A stretch of DNA of 64,000 nucleotides from Peribacillus kribbensis DSM 17871 (GCF_000430765.1 NZ_KE387237.1:373956-437955); one strand, 5' to 3'; positions 35,398-45,317 are shown, numbered from the stretch's first letter. Numbers and translations: made by a program. Notes: generated by a model not told the origin, from the letters alone.

Positions 35398-37299
35398 ATG
35401 AATATCAGACAGAAAAAGATGTTGGAACTATTAGCGGGGAAACAGCAAAATGAATACCTAACCATCCAAGAGATGGCATCTGTGCTGGGTTGTTCCGAAA
35501 AAACCATCCGAAATGATTTTAAACAGATCGATGACTGGGTGAAAGACGAATATCAAGCGACTATTATAAGGAGGCCGAATATAGGAGTTAAGATCGATAT
35601 GTCTGCGGAAGGAAGAAAAAAACTGTTGAGCTACCAGGAACAGGGACACTCCCATCAGGCAGAGGATGATATCAACCGAAAAGCAGAGATTGTCGTGCAG
35701 TTGATGGGAACCAAAAGCTGGACCATCCACGAGCTAAGCGAAAAGTTTTACGTGAGCAGACATGTGATCAAACAGGACCTGAACGAAATTGAATCCTGGC
35801 TTGAGCCGTTCGGCCTGACGATCGAGTCGAGAAAAAAAGTGGGGATTCGGCTGCTGGGCACCGAAAAAGACAAGAGAACGGCGCTTATGCGGATTCGTCC
35901 ATGGATACAAGGAGAAAAAGAATCCTGGTTTACAAGGTATGAAGTCGAAAAAGCGGAGCAGCAGGTAAAAAAGATTGAAAAAGAATTGAAAAGGGAGTTT
36001 TCAAGAGAGTCGGCAGAAAATTTAAGATTTCATCTTTTGATCATGGTGAAAAGGATTAAGGAAAAACAGAGAATCATCCTGTCGCCCGATCAAATGGAGA
36101 AGGTGAAGAGGAAAAAAGAATATGAAGTGGTGAAGACGGTTATATGCGAACTGGAAAAACCCTTTGTGATCAAGTTTCAGGAAGAAGAAATCATGTACTT
36201 CTTTTTGCATGTCTTGGGAGCCAAAACAAAGAATGCAACTGTCTTGAACCACAAGGAAATCCCTCCTAAAATCCATTCCTTTTTAACAGACCTGATTATG
36301 AATATGTCAGAGCTGACCCAAATCCAGCACAAAGAAGACGAATCGCTTGTTCATAGCCTGGCGGTGCATATGGAGTCGGCGTTTGAGCGGATTGAACATG
36401 CTCTGTATTATCATAACCCGCTCTTATCTGACATTAAGAAAACATACCCCTATACATTTGATTCCCTTTTTCATGTCGTGAAGGAGTTAGAGGAAAGTGT
36501 TGGTTTTGAGTTTCCTGAAGATGAAATCGGCTATCTCGTTCTCCACTTTGAAGCTTCAAAGGAACGTCTAAAGAAGATTGACGGGAAAAACAAGAGGGCA
36601 GTTGTGGTCTGTTCCCTGGGAATTGGGATGTCCCAGCTCCTCACCACAAAAATGGAAAGGAAGTTCCACTCCCTGGATATCATCAAATGTGTCGGGGCGG
36701 AAGATCTGCAGGAAGTGGTAAAAAAAGAACATCCCGACTTTATCATCAGCACCATTCCATTGCCTCATCCAAAGATTCCAGCGGTCACCGTTTCCCCTTT
36801 ATTGCCGCACCATGATGAAGAGAAACTGAAAAAATTCATCTCAGAACTGGAAAGTGTGCATATTTCCGAGTTTTCCACCTTGAAAAAGCTTGTGGATCAA
36901 AATATGTTTGTGTTTAAAGAAAGTGTAGAAAGTCCCCGTGACATCATCGAGTGCCTGTATAAGAAACTCAAAGAAAACGGGTATGTGAACAGTGAATACT
37001 TGTCTGATGTCGTCGAAAGAGAAAAAGTGGCTCCTACCACTATTGGGGGAGAAATAGCGATTCCCCATGGCCATCCGAAAAATGTCCTGAAAAAAGGAGT
37101 GGCCGTGGCTGTATTGAAACAACCGATTCAATGGAAGCGCGAGATGGTTTCGATGGTCTTTATGCTGGCGATTAAAGAGTCGGATGAGGAAACCAGAGGA
37201 TTATTCGAAGAGATCAGTTTCCTTGGGGAGAACAAAGACATTCGGGAAGAATGGAAAGCATGTGATACAAAAGACGACTTTTTCCGCAATTTGCGGTAA
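35398..37299 (+). CDS. PRD-domain transcriptional regulator with EIIB and EIIA modules
   Basis: The 633-residue protein has N-terminal helix-turn-helix domains (EMASVLGCSEKTIRNDF; ELSEKFYVSRHVIKQDL). Two PTS regulation domains lie at about 190-390 (second: VVKELEESVGFEFPEDEIGY). An EIIB-like domain shows VVVCSLGIGMSQLL near residue 403, and an EIIA domain shows EIAIPHGHPKN at about residue 555. This is the LicR/MtlR/UlaR-type activator, whose activity is set by phosphorylation from the PTS. It lies directly upstream of and should control the ascorbate-type PTS genes. A hairpin terminator overlaps its stop codon. Confidence 0.9.
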   Translation: MNIRQKKMLELLAGKQQNEYLTIQEMASVLGCSEKTIRNDFKQIDDWVKDEYQATIIRRPNIGVKIDMSAEGRKKLLSYQEQGHSHQAEDDINRKAEIVVQLMGTKSWTIHELSEKFYVSRHVIKQDLNEIESWLEPFGLTIESRKKVGIRLLGTEKDKRTALMRIRPWIQGEKESWFTRYEVEKAEQQVKKIEKELKREFSRESAENLRFHLLIMVKRIKEKQRIILSPDQMEKVKRKKEYEVVKTVICELEKPFVIKFQEEEIMYFFLHVLGAKTKNATVLNHKEIPPKIHSFLTDLIMNMSELTQIQHKEDESLVHSLAVHMESAFERIEHALYYHNPLLSDIKKTYPYTFDSLFHVVKELEESVGFEFPEDEIGYLVLHFEASKERLKKIDGKNKRAVVVCSLGIGMSQLLTTKMERKFHSLDIIKCVGAEDLQEVVKKEHPDFIISTIPLPHPKIPAVTVSPLLPHHDEEKLKKFISELESVHISEFSTLKKLVDQNMFVFKESVESPRDIIECLYKKLKENGYVNSEYLSDVVEREKVAPTTIGGEIAIPHGHPKNVLKKGVAVAVLKQPIQWKREMVSMVFMLAIKESDEETRGLFEEISFLGENKDIREEWKACDTKDDFFRNLR

Positions 37300-37313
37300 A
37301 AAGTCGTCTCTTT
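37267..37313 (+). terminator. Terminator overlapping the regulator stop codon
   Basis: GACGACTTTTT and AAAAAGTCGTC form a long stem enclosing a small CCGC/GCGG hairpin, followed by CTCTTTTT. It separates the regulator transcript from the PTS operon. Confidence 0.85.
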
Positions 37314-37390
37314 TTATGCCGTTTTATGCCGTAGTATACATACAAGGACATTACAACAATCATCAAAGTTGAACTGGGAGGTGATGGAAC

Positions 37391-37819
37391 ATGCTTCGAT
37401 CTAGGCTGACGGGCGAAATGGTCCAATTTATACCACGTGCAAAAAACTGGGAAGAAGCCATACGAATGGCTTCAGAACCCCTGTTAAAACACGGATATAT
37501 CGAAGCGGGATATGTGGATGCCATGATTTCGAATGTGAAGGAGCTTGGACCGTATATTGTACTCATGCCGAGAGTGGCCATGCCGCATGCACGGCCTGAA
37601 GATGGGGTCCGTAAAATGGGAATTTCCCTTCTGATTACAGAAGATGCGGTTTTGTTTGAGGGAGGGAAGTCTGCCAATGCATTCTTTGTTGTAGCGGCAG
37701 AAGATGCAACCTCCCACTTAACTCTATTACAGGAAATATCCGATCTATTGTCTGACGAAGAAAAAATAACAAAACTTTTAGGGGCTGGAACCTACGAGGA
37801 TCTGCTCAACTTACTTTAG
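37391..37819 (+). CDS. PTS EIIA component, ascorbate/mannitol type
   Basis: The 142-residue EIIA has the phosphorylated histidine in VAMPHARPEDGV (His66). It takes phosphate from HPr and passes it to the EIIB encoded next. GGGAGGTGATGG places the start at 37391. It is first in a three-gene PTS operon with a 12-base gap to the next gene. Confidence 0.9.
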   Translation: MLRSRLTGEMVQFIPRAKNWEEAIRMASEPLLKHGYIEAGYVDAMISNVKELGPYIVLMPRVAMPHARPEDGVRKMGISLLITEDAVLFEGGKSANAFFVVAAEDATSHLTLLQEISDLLSDEEKITKLLGAGTYEDLLNLL

Positions 37820-37831
37820 GAGGAACAAAAG

Positions 37832-38107
37832 ATGAAATTATTAGCGGTATGTGGAAATGGGTTAGGAACGAGCTTTATGCTTTCACTCAATGTCAACAAG
37901 GCCATGAAAGAACTAGGAATCGACGGAGACTGCAAAAATATGGACCTTGCAAGCGCCAAAACAGAGAGTGCAGATTATTACATCGGTTCCCCTGAAATCA
38001 TGGAACAATTGGAGGATGGCCGTAAAAAAGTGATCCCTGTCGTCAATATGGTGAGCCTAAACGAAATCAAGGAACAGTTAAGGAAGCATATTTTGGAGGT
38101 GGAATAA
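37832..38107 (+). CDS. PTS EIIB component, ascorbate type (UlaB/SgaB-like)
   Basis: The 91-residue cytosolic EIIB begins MKLLAVCGNGLGTSFMLSLN, with Cys7 as the phosphorylated residue. It matches the lactose/ascorbate-type EIIB fold. It donates phosphate to the sugar carried by EIIC. AGGAGGAAC precedes the ATG, and EIIC starts one base after its stop. Confidence 0.92.
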   Translation: MKLLAVCGNGLGTSFMLSLNVNKAMKELGIDGDCKNMDLASAKTESADYYIGSPEIMEQLEDGRKKVIPVVNMVSLNEIKEQLRKHILEVE

Positions 38108-38108
38108 T

Positions 38109-39371
38109 ATGTTTGACTTAATAATGAAAGACATTCTGGGAACTCCAGCCATCCTGGTCGGGCTATTTGCCTTGATTGGGTTGCTTCTCCAGAAAAAAGG
38201 AATTGCGGATGTGGTATCTGGAACATTGAAGACCGTCATGGGATTCATCATATTAGGGGCGGGTGCCACGGTCATCGTGGGGGCTCTTGATGTATTCGGA
38301 AAGATGTTCGAAAAAGCGTTCCATATCAGAGGGATTATCCCGAATAACGAAGCCATTGTTGCCCTTGCCCAGAACAGTTTTGGGGCGGAAACGGCCATGA
38401 TTATGCTGATCGGGATGATTGTGAACATCCTTCTTGCCAGATTCACGAAATTCAAATACATATTCTTAACAGGTCATCACACCCTGTTTATGGCGTGCCT
38501 TCTTGCGGCGGTATTGTCCACTTCAGGGCTAAGCGGGTTTGGACTTGTGATTGTAGGTTCCATCATCCTTGGGGCACTCATGGTTCTTCTTCCTGCCCTA
38601 TTGCAGCCGACGGTGCGGGAAATTACAGGTTCCGATGATATAGCGGTGGGGCATTTCGGTTCCATCGGGTACTTTGCAGCAGCTAAAATCGGAAAACTAA
38701 CAGGAAACAAATCTAAATCAACAGAAGAAGTGAAGGTGCCGAAGTCCCTTGGTTTCCTACGTGATTCCTCCGTCGCCCTCGCCTTAACCATGGCCATTAT
38801 GTTCTTTGTGGTGGCGCTTGCGGCAGGTCCGTCTTTCATTGAAAAGGAATTGAGCGGCGGGACAAACTTCCTTGTATTCTCTTTATTGCAGGCCATTACC
38901 TTTGCGGGTGGTGTGTTCATCATCCTGGCTGGGGTTCGGATGCTGATTGCAGAAATCGTCCCAGCATTTAAAGGGGTAGCAGACAAAGTGGTTCCAAATG
39001 CAAAACCAGCCCTTGACTGCCCGATTGTATTCCCATTCGCCCCTAATGCCGTTATTATCGGTTTCTTATCAAGTTTTGTAGCAGGACTCATCAGCATGCT
39101 GCTGCTTCCTCTCTTTGGGCTATCCATCATCGTCCCAGGATTGGTTCCACACTTTTTCACTGGTGCAGCGGCAGGTGTATTCGGAAACGCTACTGGCGGA
39201 CGCAGAGGGTCTATGATCGGGGCATTTGTAAACGGTCTCATCATCAGTTTCCTTCCAGCCCTCCTTCTGCCTGTTCTTGGTTCTCTTGGATTTAAGGGAA
39301 CCACATTCGGAGACTCCGACTTTGGTGTGGTTGGTATACTGATCGGCTATATTATCAAGTTGTTTTCATGA
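38109..39371 (+). CDS. PTS EIIC permease, ascorbate family (UlaA/SgaT-like)
   Basis: The 420-residue integral membrane protein has about eleven hydrophobic helices, with the family-typical GTPAILVGLFALIGLLLQKK near the N-terminus and YIFLTGHHTLFMACL at about 118-132. This is the ascorbate-type EIIC. It imports and, with EIIA and EIIB, phosphorylates L-ascorbate or a related acid sugar. No UlaD/E/F/G catabolic enzymes are present nearby, so the true substrate is uncertain. A terminator follows at 39379-39404. Confidence 0.9.
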   Translation: MFDLIMKDILGTPAILVGLFALIGLLLQKKGIADVVSGTLKTVMGFIILGAGATVIVGALDVFGKMFEKAFHIRGIIPNNEAIVALAQNSFGAETAMIMLIGMIVNILLARFTKFKYIFLTGHHTLFMACLLAAVLSTSGLSGFGLVIVGSIILGALMVLLPALLQPTVREITGSDDIAVGHFGSIGYFAAAKIGKLTGNKSKSTEEVKVPKSLGFLRDSSVALALTMAIMFFVVALAAGPSFIEKELSGGTNFLVFSLLQAITFAGGVFIILAGVRMLIAEIVPAFKGVADKVVPNAKPALDCPIVFPFAPNAVIIGFLSSFVAGLISMLLLPLFGLSIIVPGLVPHFFTGAAAGVFGNATGGRRGSMIGAFVNGLIISFLPALLLPVLGSLGFKGTTFGDSDFGVVGILIGYIIKLFS

Positions 39372-39378
39372 GATTAGC

Positions 39379-39404
39379 GCCCCATTTTGGGGTGTTTTTT
39401 GTTT
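39379..39404 (+). terminator. Terminator of the PTS operon
   Basis: GCCCCA-TTT-TGGGGT followed by six T. Confidence 0.85.
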
Positions 39405-39868
39405 AAAGAGAAACGTTTAGTTTTGAGTATTTCTTTTCTTAAAGTAATCCGTTTCTCTAGAATAGAATAAAAGGTTTTATATTCTTCGGTTAGTTGTTGC
39501 CTATCGTATCCCTTGGCAATTGTACCAACCAAAAGGTTTGCGAGTTGAAGGGGAATATCGGATTTACTATTATTAAAACCGAACGTAGAGTAGTTAAAAG
39601 AATTCGTCCTTCCTACTGACTTTTTATTTTATAATAAGTGTATTAATTTGGTTCAAGTTCTCTGACTAAATTCCGTAAACTCCGTCTTCCAGATGAGGGT
39701 TAATTAGATCTGCTTAAAGAAAAATCAGTTGAAATTGCATTAGAGAAAGGAATCATTAAAAGTAAAACCATCATCTTGGATTCCACTCATACAAAATCAC
39801 GCTATAATCAAAAAACACCAAAAGAATTTTTACAAGAAAAATCAAAAAACGTTTGGAAAGGAGAAGAG
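39405..39868. mobile_element. Intergenic remnants including an IS1182-family transposase fragment
   Basis: From about 39655 the plus strand reads LTKFRKLRLPDEG, a stop, then LDLLKEKSVEIALEKGIIKS and ILDSTHTKSRYNQKTPKEFL. This is the N-terminal to central part of an IS1182-type DDE transposase. It runs into the ribosome binding site of the GH3 gene. On the minus strand, 39640-39416 holds a decayed frame with LQLANLLVGTIAKGYD, similar in style to DUF3800 proteins. Both are non-functional. Confidence 0.65.
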
Positions 39869-39872
39869 GAGT

Positions 39873-41648
39873 ATGAAAAGACAAAGAAATTCTCGAAATA
39901 AACTACTTATTTTTACGACTCTACTTTTAATAGTTGTAATAATTATTGGCGTTTATTATGCAACCAAACTAATTCATAGCGAACAGGCGCCAGCTAATGA
40001 AAGCCCAATTATAACTAATCCTTCCGGTAAAAAAATAATGGATTCGAAGAAGAATCAGATTTCAAGTCCTGAGAAATTAGTAGAAGAAACTTTTTCCTTA
40101 TCTAAGGAAGGTAAGGTTCCGAATATTCCCTTTGTTTCCGGTAAAACAGAATGGAAGGAAGTAAACAAAGAGTGGGGAAAATCAGACCATATTTCGAAAA
40201 CTGCTAAAGGCAGGTATGAGGAATACAAAAATCATCATTCTACAATCGGCTATGCCGATCAGACTGTAAATGATATACGGTCATATGATGCCGAACTACA
40301 AAATATCTCTTTAAATGAAATTAAGAAAACGGGTGGAGAACCCGATGTAATTCGATACTATAAAGATTCAACGCATGACCAAATAATCCTTGTCTATCAT
40401 GAAAACACTTCTACTGATTTATTATGGGTTTTACCAGTAAAAACAGAACAGGAGCCAAATCCTAAAGTTGACCATATCTCACTCTATACACAGATTGAAA
40501 AGAAACCAAATCAACAAGCACAAGTTGAAAAAAAACCGAATCAACTAGAAAGTAAAACCATTTCAGAAGTGACTTCTAAAATGAGCTTAGAAGATAAAAT
40601 TGGGCAAATGATTCTTGCTGGGATTTCCGGGACTACAATGGATGCAAACGCAAAACAATTAATAGGCCAATTCCATGTCGGGGGGATTATTTTTTACAAG
40701 TATAATTTTGAAACCCCTGCACAAGTGATTCAACTTGTGAACCAACTGAAAGCTGGAAATAGTTCGAGTCTACCGCTATTATTAGGCGTTGACCAAGAGG
40801 GGGGACGTGTGACAAGATTGCCGGGTGGACTTGTTAACTTTCCTCCAAATAAACAGATTGGGCAGGTAAATAATCCAGAGTTTTCTTATAAAGTGGGAAC
40901 ACTTTTAGGGCATGAATTAAAAGAATTTGGTTTAAATCTCGATTTTGCACCTGTTCTTGATATTAACAGCAATCCAAATAACCCCGTAATCGGGGATCGA
41001 TCATTTGGGAACAATCCGGAAATCGTAAGTAAACTTGGGATTCAAACGATGAAAGGGATTCAGTCTCAAAACGTCATCACAACCATTAAGCATTTTCCTG
41101 GTCACGGAGATACATCGGTTGATTCCCATCAGGAACTTCCAATTGTAAATAAAAGCCTTAAGGAACTTAAAGAACTAGAGCTATTTCCGTTTGATCGTGC
41201 GATTAATCAAGGCGCAGATGTTGTGATGGTGGCCCATATCTTATTGCCTCAATTAGATAAAACGAATCCAGGGACCATCTCAAAAGCTGTCATGACGGAA
41301 CTACTAAGAAAACACCTTGGTTTTACAGGAGTCATCATAACGGACGATATGACAATGGGAGCTATAACAGGACATTATGATATTGGTAAAGCAGCGGTAG
41401 AATCAGTTAAGGCAGGAAGCGATATTATTTTAGTAGGGCATGGCTATAATAATGTTGTAAAGATTATTTCCTCTATAAAAACTGCTGTTGAAAATGGGGA
41501 AATTTCCGAAAAAAGACTAAATGAAAGCATAGGTCGAATTATTCAACTAAAAAGGAAATATAGCATTAACGATACGAAAGTGGGAAATCCTGACATAAAT
41601 GGAATAAATAACTCTATCAATAGTCTTCTGAATGATTATTTACAGTAA
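39873..41648 (+). CDS. Membrane-anchored GH3 beta-N-acetylglucosaminidase-like enzyme
   Basis: The 591-residue protein has an N-terminal membrane anchor (residues about 11-31). A DUF4309/YjgB-like domain follows at about 70-205, then a linker with two KKPNQ repeats. The glycoside hydrolase family 3 domain spans about 235-570. Catalytic motifs are LLGVDQEGGRVTRLPGG, IKHFPGHGDTSVDSH (the His-Asp general acid pair) and VIITDDMTMGAI (nucleophile Asp), as in NagZ. It probably trims N-acetylglucosamine from cell-wall fragments outside the membrane. GAGAAGAGG precedes the ATG. Confidence 0.88.
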   Translation: MKRQRNSRNKLLIFTTLLLIVVIIIGVYYATKLIHSEQAPANESPIITNPSGKKIMDSKKNQISSPEKLVEETFSLSKEGKVPNIPFVSGKTEWKEVNKEWGKSDHISKTAKGRYEEYKNHHSTIGYADQTVNDIRSYDAELQNISLNEIKKTGGEPDVIRYYKDSTHDQIILVYHENTSTDLLWVLPVKTEQEPNPKVDHISLYTQIEKKPNQQAQVEKKPNQLESKTISEVTSKMSLEDKIGQMILAGISGTTMDANAKQLIGQFHVGGIIFYKYNFETPAQVIQLVNQLKAGNSSSLPLLLGVDQEGGRVTRLPGGLVNFPPNKQIGQVNNPEFSYKVGTLLGHELKEFGLNLDFAPVLDINSNPNNPVIGDRSFGNNPEIVSKLGIQTMKGIQSQNVITTIKHFPGHGDTSVDSHQELPIVNKSLKELKELELFPFDRAINQGADVVMVAHILLPQLDKTNPGTISKAVMTELLRKHLGFTGVIITDDMTMGAITGHYDIGKAAVESVKAGSDIILVGHGYNNVVKIISSIKTAVENGEISEKRLNESIGRIIQLKRKYSINDTKVGNPDINGINNSINSLLNDYLQ

Positions 41649-41891
41649 TTATTAAATAGATTCGCTAGTTAAAAGATTACTTATCCCGTATTGGAGTGTA
41701 CTGGAGAAAGAGATGTTGAAAAAATACTATCGGTGCCTTGAGGCAAAATAAAAGATAAATGTGCTCTAGTTGAATAAGCTAACAACCGAAGATAAATAGA
41801 AAAAATAGGCTCGATTCCACTATAATAGGAACCGGGCCTATATATAATTAAACTAATTATCGTATCAGAATAGTTATTACATCGTACATAG

Positions 41892-41928
41892 AAAAAATCC
41901 ACTCTAAGTTATTAGAGTGTTTTTTTCT
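41892..41928. terminator. Bidirectional terminator
   Basis: CACTCTAA-GTTA-TTAGAGTG (41900-41919) is flanked by six A and seven T. It serves the GH3 gene from the left or the marR fragment from the right. Confidence 0.8.
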
Positions 41929-41935
41929 ATTGCAT

Positions 41936-42154
41936 CTATTTCTCAGCTGACCCATCCAGCTGATGTAAAAGGTGCATGATTCTTTCGTTTATTTCATCCA
42001 ATTCCTTTTTATTCAATCCAGTTGCGTCGAATAAGGATTGCGGAACACACGATGCCTTCTCCTGTAGTGCTTTGCCAGCCTGTGTAATAAGTATGTTCAT
42101 GACTCGTTCGTCCACTGTGTCACGGCGGCGCTCAATGAGACCGGCAGCTTCCAT
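41936..42154 (-). pseudogene. 3' fragment of a MarR-family regulator gene
   Basis: The frame gives MEAAGLIERRRDTVDERVMN and TQAGKALQEKASCVP ... LNKKELDEINERIMHLLHQL, the wing and C-terminal dimerisation helices of a MarR regulator. The N-terminal half and start are missing. The next bases to the right belong to a hydrolase gene on the other strand. Confidence 0.8.
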
Positions 42155-42159
42155 ACGTT

Positions 42160-42671
42160 TGAGTGGAGGAGCTGTACTAGCAGGGGCAGTACCTCCGTAT
42201 CTTTACAAAACTGAGGATAATCCGGACGGTGGATTTGACGATGCAATAATCAAAGGCTTACAAGATGGAGTAAAGGCAGATCGAATTGCATTCCTCGATA
42301 ACTTTACGACGAACTTCTTCGCATCTGGGGACAGAACGGATCTAGTGAGCGAAGAATTCCGATTATACAATCGTGACATTGCAGCATTTGCTTCACCAAA
42401 GGGCACACTTGACTGTATCGCAGCGTTTAGTAAAACAGACTTCCGTGGTGATTTAGATAAGTTCAACGTACCAACACTAGTTATTCACGGTGATTCAGAT
42501 GCCATCGTTCCATTGGAAGTCAGCGGGCAAAAGGCGCATGAACGTATTCCGAACAGTCAGCTTGTGGTAATTAAAGGTGGTCCTCATGGGTTTAATGTGA
42601 CGCACGCTGAGGAGTTCAACGCGGAACTGATTCAATTTTTGAATACTACTGAATCAGATTCTATATTATAA
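42160..42671 (+). pseudogene. 3' part of an alpha/beta hydrolase (non-haem haloperoxidase-like)
   Basis: The sequence reads GAVPPYLYKTEDNPDGGFDD, IAFLDNFTTNFFA, TLVIHGDSDAIVPLE and GPHGFNVTHAEEFN. This is the cap and C-terminal third of chloroperoxidase-type alpha/beta hydrolases, with the catalytic Asp (HGDSD) and His (GPHG). The nucleophile Ser region is missing. The upstream frame to 41976 is only the antisense of the marR fragment. One deletion has removed both gene starts and their shared promoter. Confidence 0.85.
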
Positions 42672-42786
42672 ATTTTATAATAAATAATGAAGGCATCAAA
42701 TAGATAACCTCTGTAGATCTCGAGAGAAATTTAGTAAATTGAAATTTAATAATTCTATTCATTTAATTGAATTTGACAAAGGATAT

Positions 42787-42834
42787 AGCCCTAGAAAACA
42801 AAGATATATACATCTTTGTTTTCTAGGGCTTTTG
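42787..42834 (+). terminator. Strong terminator
   Basis: A perfect 19-base stem (AGCCCTAGAAAACAAAGAT, loop ATATAC, and its complement) ends in TTTT, about 115 bases after the hydrolase remnant. Confidence 0.88.
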
Positions 42835-43179
42835 GCGTTTTTATATGTATTAAGCTTTCCTATTCAATATGGGCTTTTGGATATGAAATTTTAGTTGATA
42901 GAAGCAATAACCAACGGAATGAGAGCCGTCATATTGAGCTGAAACAAGTTATCTGATCCTCCTGCATGCACATAATAGTAGTTAGTCAGAATCTAAGTGA
43001 AATCTGCTGAAATGAACCTAAGTTGCTCACATAGAATATGTTACACGATAGCCCGGCCATATCAGCACTTGTGTGAACGATTAATGATTGAATAAGATTT
43101 TCCAAATTCCACATTTTTTAAGATTTTCTGGTTTGTAAGCCTTGAGTTAAGGGTAAGTTATTTCGTGGAGGTGTTTAAT
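42835..43179. other. Upstream region of catalase
   Basis: There is no gene in this stretch. It should contain the catalase promoter, but no clear PerR box or sigma-B-type promoter stands out by eye. Confidence 0.4.
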
Positions 43180-44829
43180 TTGGCAGAGAATAAAGATACC
43201 AATTCTTCAAATGGACAAGAGCAGGAACGCGAAAGTCTTACAACACGTCAAGGGCATCCCGTTACGGATAATCAGAACATCCGTACAATTGGCAATAGGG
43301 GCCCGGCCACACTTGAGAATTACCATTTTATCGAAAAAATATCCCACTTTGACCGGGAAGAGGTGCCGGAGCGCGTCGTGCATGCGCGGGGATCTGGAGC
43401 TTTTGGCTATTTTGAGACATATGGCAAAGTGGGAGATGAACCTGTAGAAAAATATACCCGTGCGAAGGTATTCTCGGGTGCAGGCAAAAAAACACCGCTT
43501 ATGGTCCGCTTTTCAACAGTGGCAGGAGCGAAGGATTCTCCGGAAACAGCCCGTGACCCCCGTGGATTTGCCGTAAAAATGTATACGGAAGATGGAAACT
43601 GGGATCTGGTTGGCAATAACCTGAAAATTTTCTTTATCCGCGATGCGATGAAATTCCCTGATATGATTCATGCATTTAAAGCCGATCCTGCTTCAAACGT
43701 ACCAAATCCTCAGCGGATGTTTGACTTCGTTTCCCGTACTCCCGAGGCAACACATATGATTACTTTCTTATTTTCTCCATGGGGCATTCCGGCTACATAC
43801 CGCCACATGCAGGGTTCTGGAGTCAATACCTATAAATGGGTGAATGATCAAGGGGAAGCTGTATTGGTGAAATATCACTGGGAGCCTAAGCAGGGAATCC
43901 GCAACCTGACACAGGAAGACGCGGACAAAATACAAGCGAAGAACACAGGCCATGCGACACAGGATCTATATGAGGCAATCGAGCGGGGAGAATATCCTGA
44001 ATGGGAGCTCTATGTGCAGATTATGGAAGATGACTACCATCCTGAGCTGGATTTTGATCCGCTTGATGATACAAAACTATGGCCGGAGGATCAATTCCCA
44101 TGGCTGCCTGTCGGACGTATGGTGCTTGACCGTAATCCGGTAGATTTCCATGCAGAGATTGAGCAGGCTGCCTTCGGTACAGGGGTCCTTGTCGATGGTA
44201 TGGACTTTTCAGATGATAAGATGCTCCAGGGCCGTACCTTCTCCTATTCCGATACACAGAGATATCGTGTAGGTTCGAACTATCTCAAGCTTCCGGTTAA
44301 TGCCCCGAAGACTGCGGTGCATACGAACCAGCAGCGCGGCCAAATGGATACCCGCGATCCGAAAGAATCAGGAGAGAATCCTCATATTAACTATGAGCCA
44401 TCCATGATAGGGGGCTTTAAGGAAGCAAGCAGGGAAGCACGCCCGCAGCACCGGCCAATGTATAATGCGGCCGCAATGACTGAACCGATCGACCGTCCTA
44501 ACAACTATGGACAGGCTGGCCATACGTACCGCAGTTTTGAAGATTGGGAGCGGGATGAATTAATCAAGAATTTGTCCGAAGCGCTTGCCATCTGTGATAA
44601 ACGAATTCAGGATGCCATGATTGAACATTTCACACAGGCAGACGAGGAATATGGACGCCGTGTACAAGAAGGTATCGAGAAGAAAATGCAAGAACTAAAG
44701 GAAATGAATATGGAAAACCAGGTACCTGGCCGGGAATCCGGTAAAACGAGATTTGGCCAAGGAACCTCGGCAGCCAAAGCAGCGGTTGAAGACGCTGTGG
44801 AGAAAAGCCGCGAAACGGATCCATATTAA
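43180..44829 (+). CDS. Monofunctional haem catalase
   Basis: The product has about 549 residues. GGAGG at 43167-43171 selects TTG 43180 rather than GTG 43165. Catalase signatures are complete: [17 protein letters not shown] (active-site His), [20 protein letters not shown], and [17 protein letters not shown] (haem-ligating Tyr). It decomposes hydrogen peroxide in the cytoplasm. The length is that of a clade-3 small-subunit catalase with a C-terminal extension of about 60 residues. The gene is monocistronic with a terminator at 44849-44898. Confidence 0.95.
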   Translation: MAENKDTNSSNGQEQERESLTTRQGHPVTDNQNIRTIGNRGPATLENYHFIEKISHFDREEVPERVVHARGSGAFGYFETYGKVGDEPVEKYTRAKVFSGAGKKTPLMVRFSTVAGAKDSPETARDPRGFAVKMYTEDGNWDLVGNNLKIFFIRDAMKFPDMIHAFKADPASNVPNPQRMFDFVSRTPEATHMITFLFSPWGIPATYRHMQGSGVNTYKWVNDQGEAVLVKYHWEPKQGIRNLTQEDADKIQAKNTGHATQDLYEAIERGEYPEWELYVQIMEDDYHPELDFDPLDDTKLWPEDQFPWLPVGRMVLDRNPVDFHAEIEQAAFGTGVLVDGMDFSDDKMLQGRTFSYSDTQRYRVGSNYLKLPVNAPKTAVHTNQQRGQMDTRDPKESGENPHINYEPSMIGGFKEASREARPQHRPMYNAAAMTEPIDRPNNYGQAGHTYRSFEDWERDELIKNLSEALAICDKRIQDAMIEHFTQADEEYGRRVQEGIEKKMQELKEMNMENQVPGRESGKTRFGQGTSAAKAAVEDAVEKSRETDPY

Positions 44830-44848
44830 TACCCAGCTAAAACCGATG

Positions 44849-44898
44849 AAAGGCTGTCCAGAAAGCCAGTAATATTGGCTTACGGGCAGCCTGTTTTT
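44849..44898 (+). terminator. Catalase terminator
   Basis: GGCTG-T-CC and GGGCAGCC enclose an inner GCCA/TGGC pair, followed by TGTTTTTAT. Confidence 0.75.
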
Positions 44899-45046
44899 AT
44901 AATCATGTTTATGTGAAGATGTCCCGGTCTGTGTCTGTACGACGAAGAGTTTTGGAAAATCGGGCTTGGCTGTACAGAAGTCTAAGGAGACCAACCCTAA
45001 ATGAACCGAATATAGTAGGAGCAGAAAGACAAAAAGGGGTGATCAT

Positions 45047-45226
45047 ATGTACGGTTTCAACAGCTATTATGGCAGCTGCTATCCGGCGCCTTTCGCGGGA
45101 GGGCCATATCCGTACCCTTATCCTGGAGGAGCAGGGGCAGCCTATGCTCTATTGGTCGTCTTGTTTATCCTGCTTCTTATATTTGGTTTCTGGTGGTATG
45201 CAGGCTGGTGCGCCAGGGCTTACTAG
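45047..45226 (+). CDS. YjcZ-family small sporulation protein (59 aa)
   Basis: ATG 45047, behind AAGGGGTGAT, opens MYGFNSYYGSCYPAPFAGGP. A Pro-Gly-Tyr-rich head precedes one hydrophobic helix (ALLVVLFILLLIFGFWW) and a short tail. This is the layout of YjcZ/SscA-like spore-associated proteins of Bacillus. It probably localises to a membrane of the forming spore. A terminator overlaps the stop codon (45225-45256). Confidence 0.8.
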   Translation: MYGFNSYYGSCYPAPFAGGPYPYPYPGGAGAAYALLVVLFILLLIFGFWWYAGWCARAY

Positions 45227-45257
45227 GGCTTATGCAGAAGGCATAGCCCTTTTAAAG
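45225..45257 (+). terminator. Terminator after the YjcZ-type gene
   Basis: AGGGCTTATGC-AGAAG-GCATAGCCCTTTT. Confidence 0.85.
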
Positions 45258-45317
45258 TTTTTAAATAGAAATATTTTCTTTTACCGCCTATAATATAGGT
45301 AGAAAAGGGGGGGGAGT

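Noticed and set aside
38477..39304. Long minus-strand open frame opposite the EIIC gene
   Set aside because: It is an antisense shadow of a clear membrane permease and its translation is low-complexity Pro/Arg/Ala-rich.
41976..42160. N-terminal part of the hydrolase frame
   Set aside because: This part is the antisense of the marR fragment and does not resemble a hydrolase N-terminus.
43165..43182. GTG 43165 as the catalase start
   Set aside because: The GGAGG box lies downstream of it; TTG 43180 has correct spacing.
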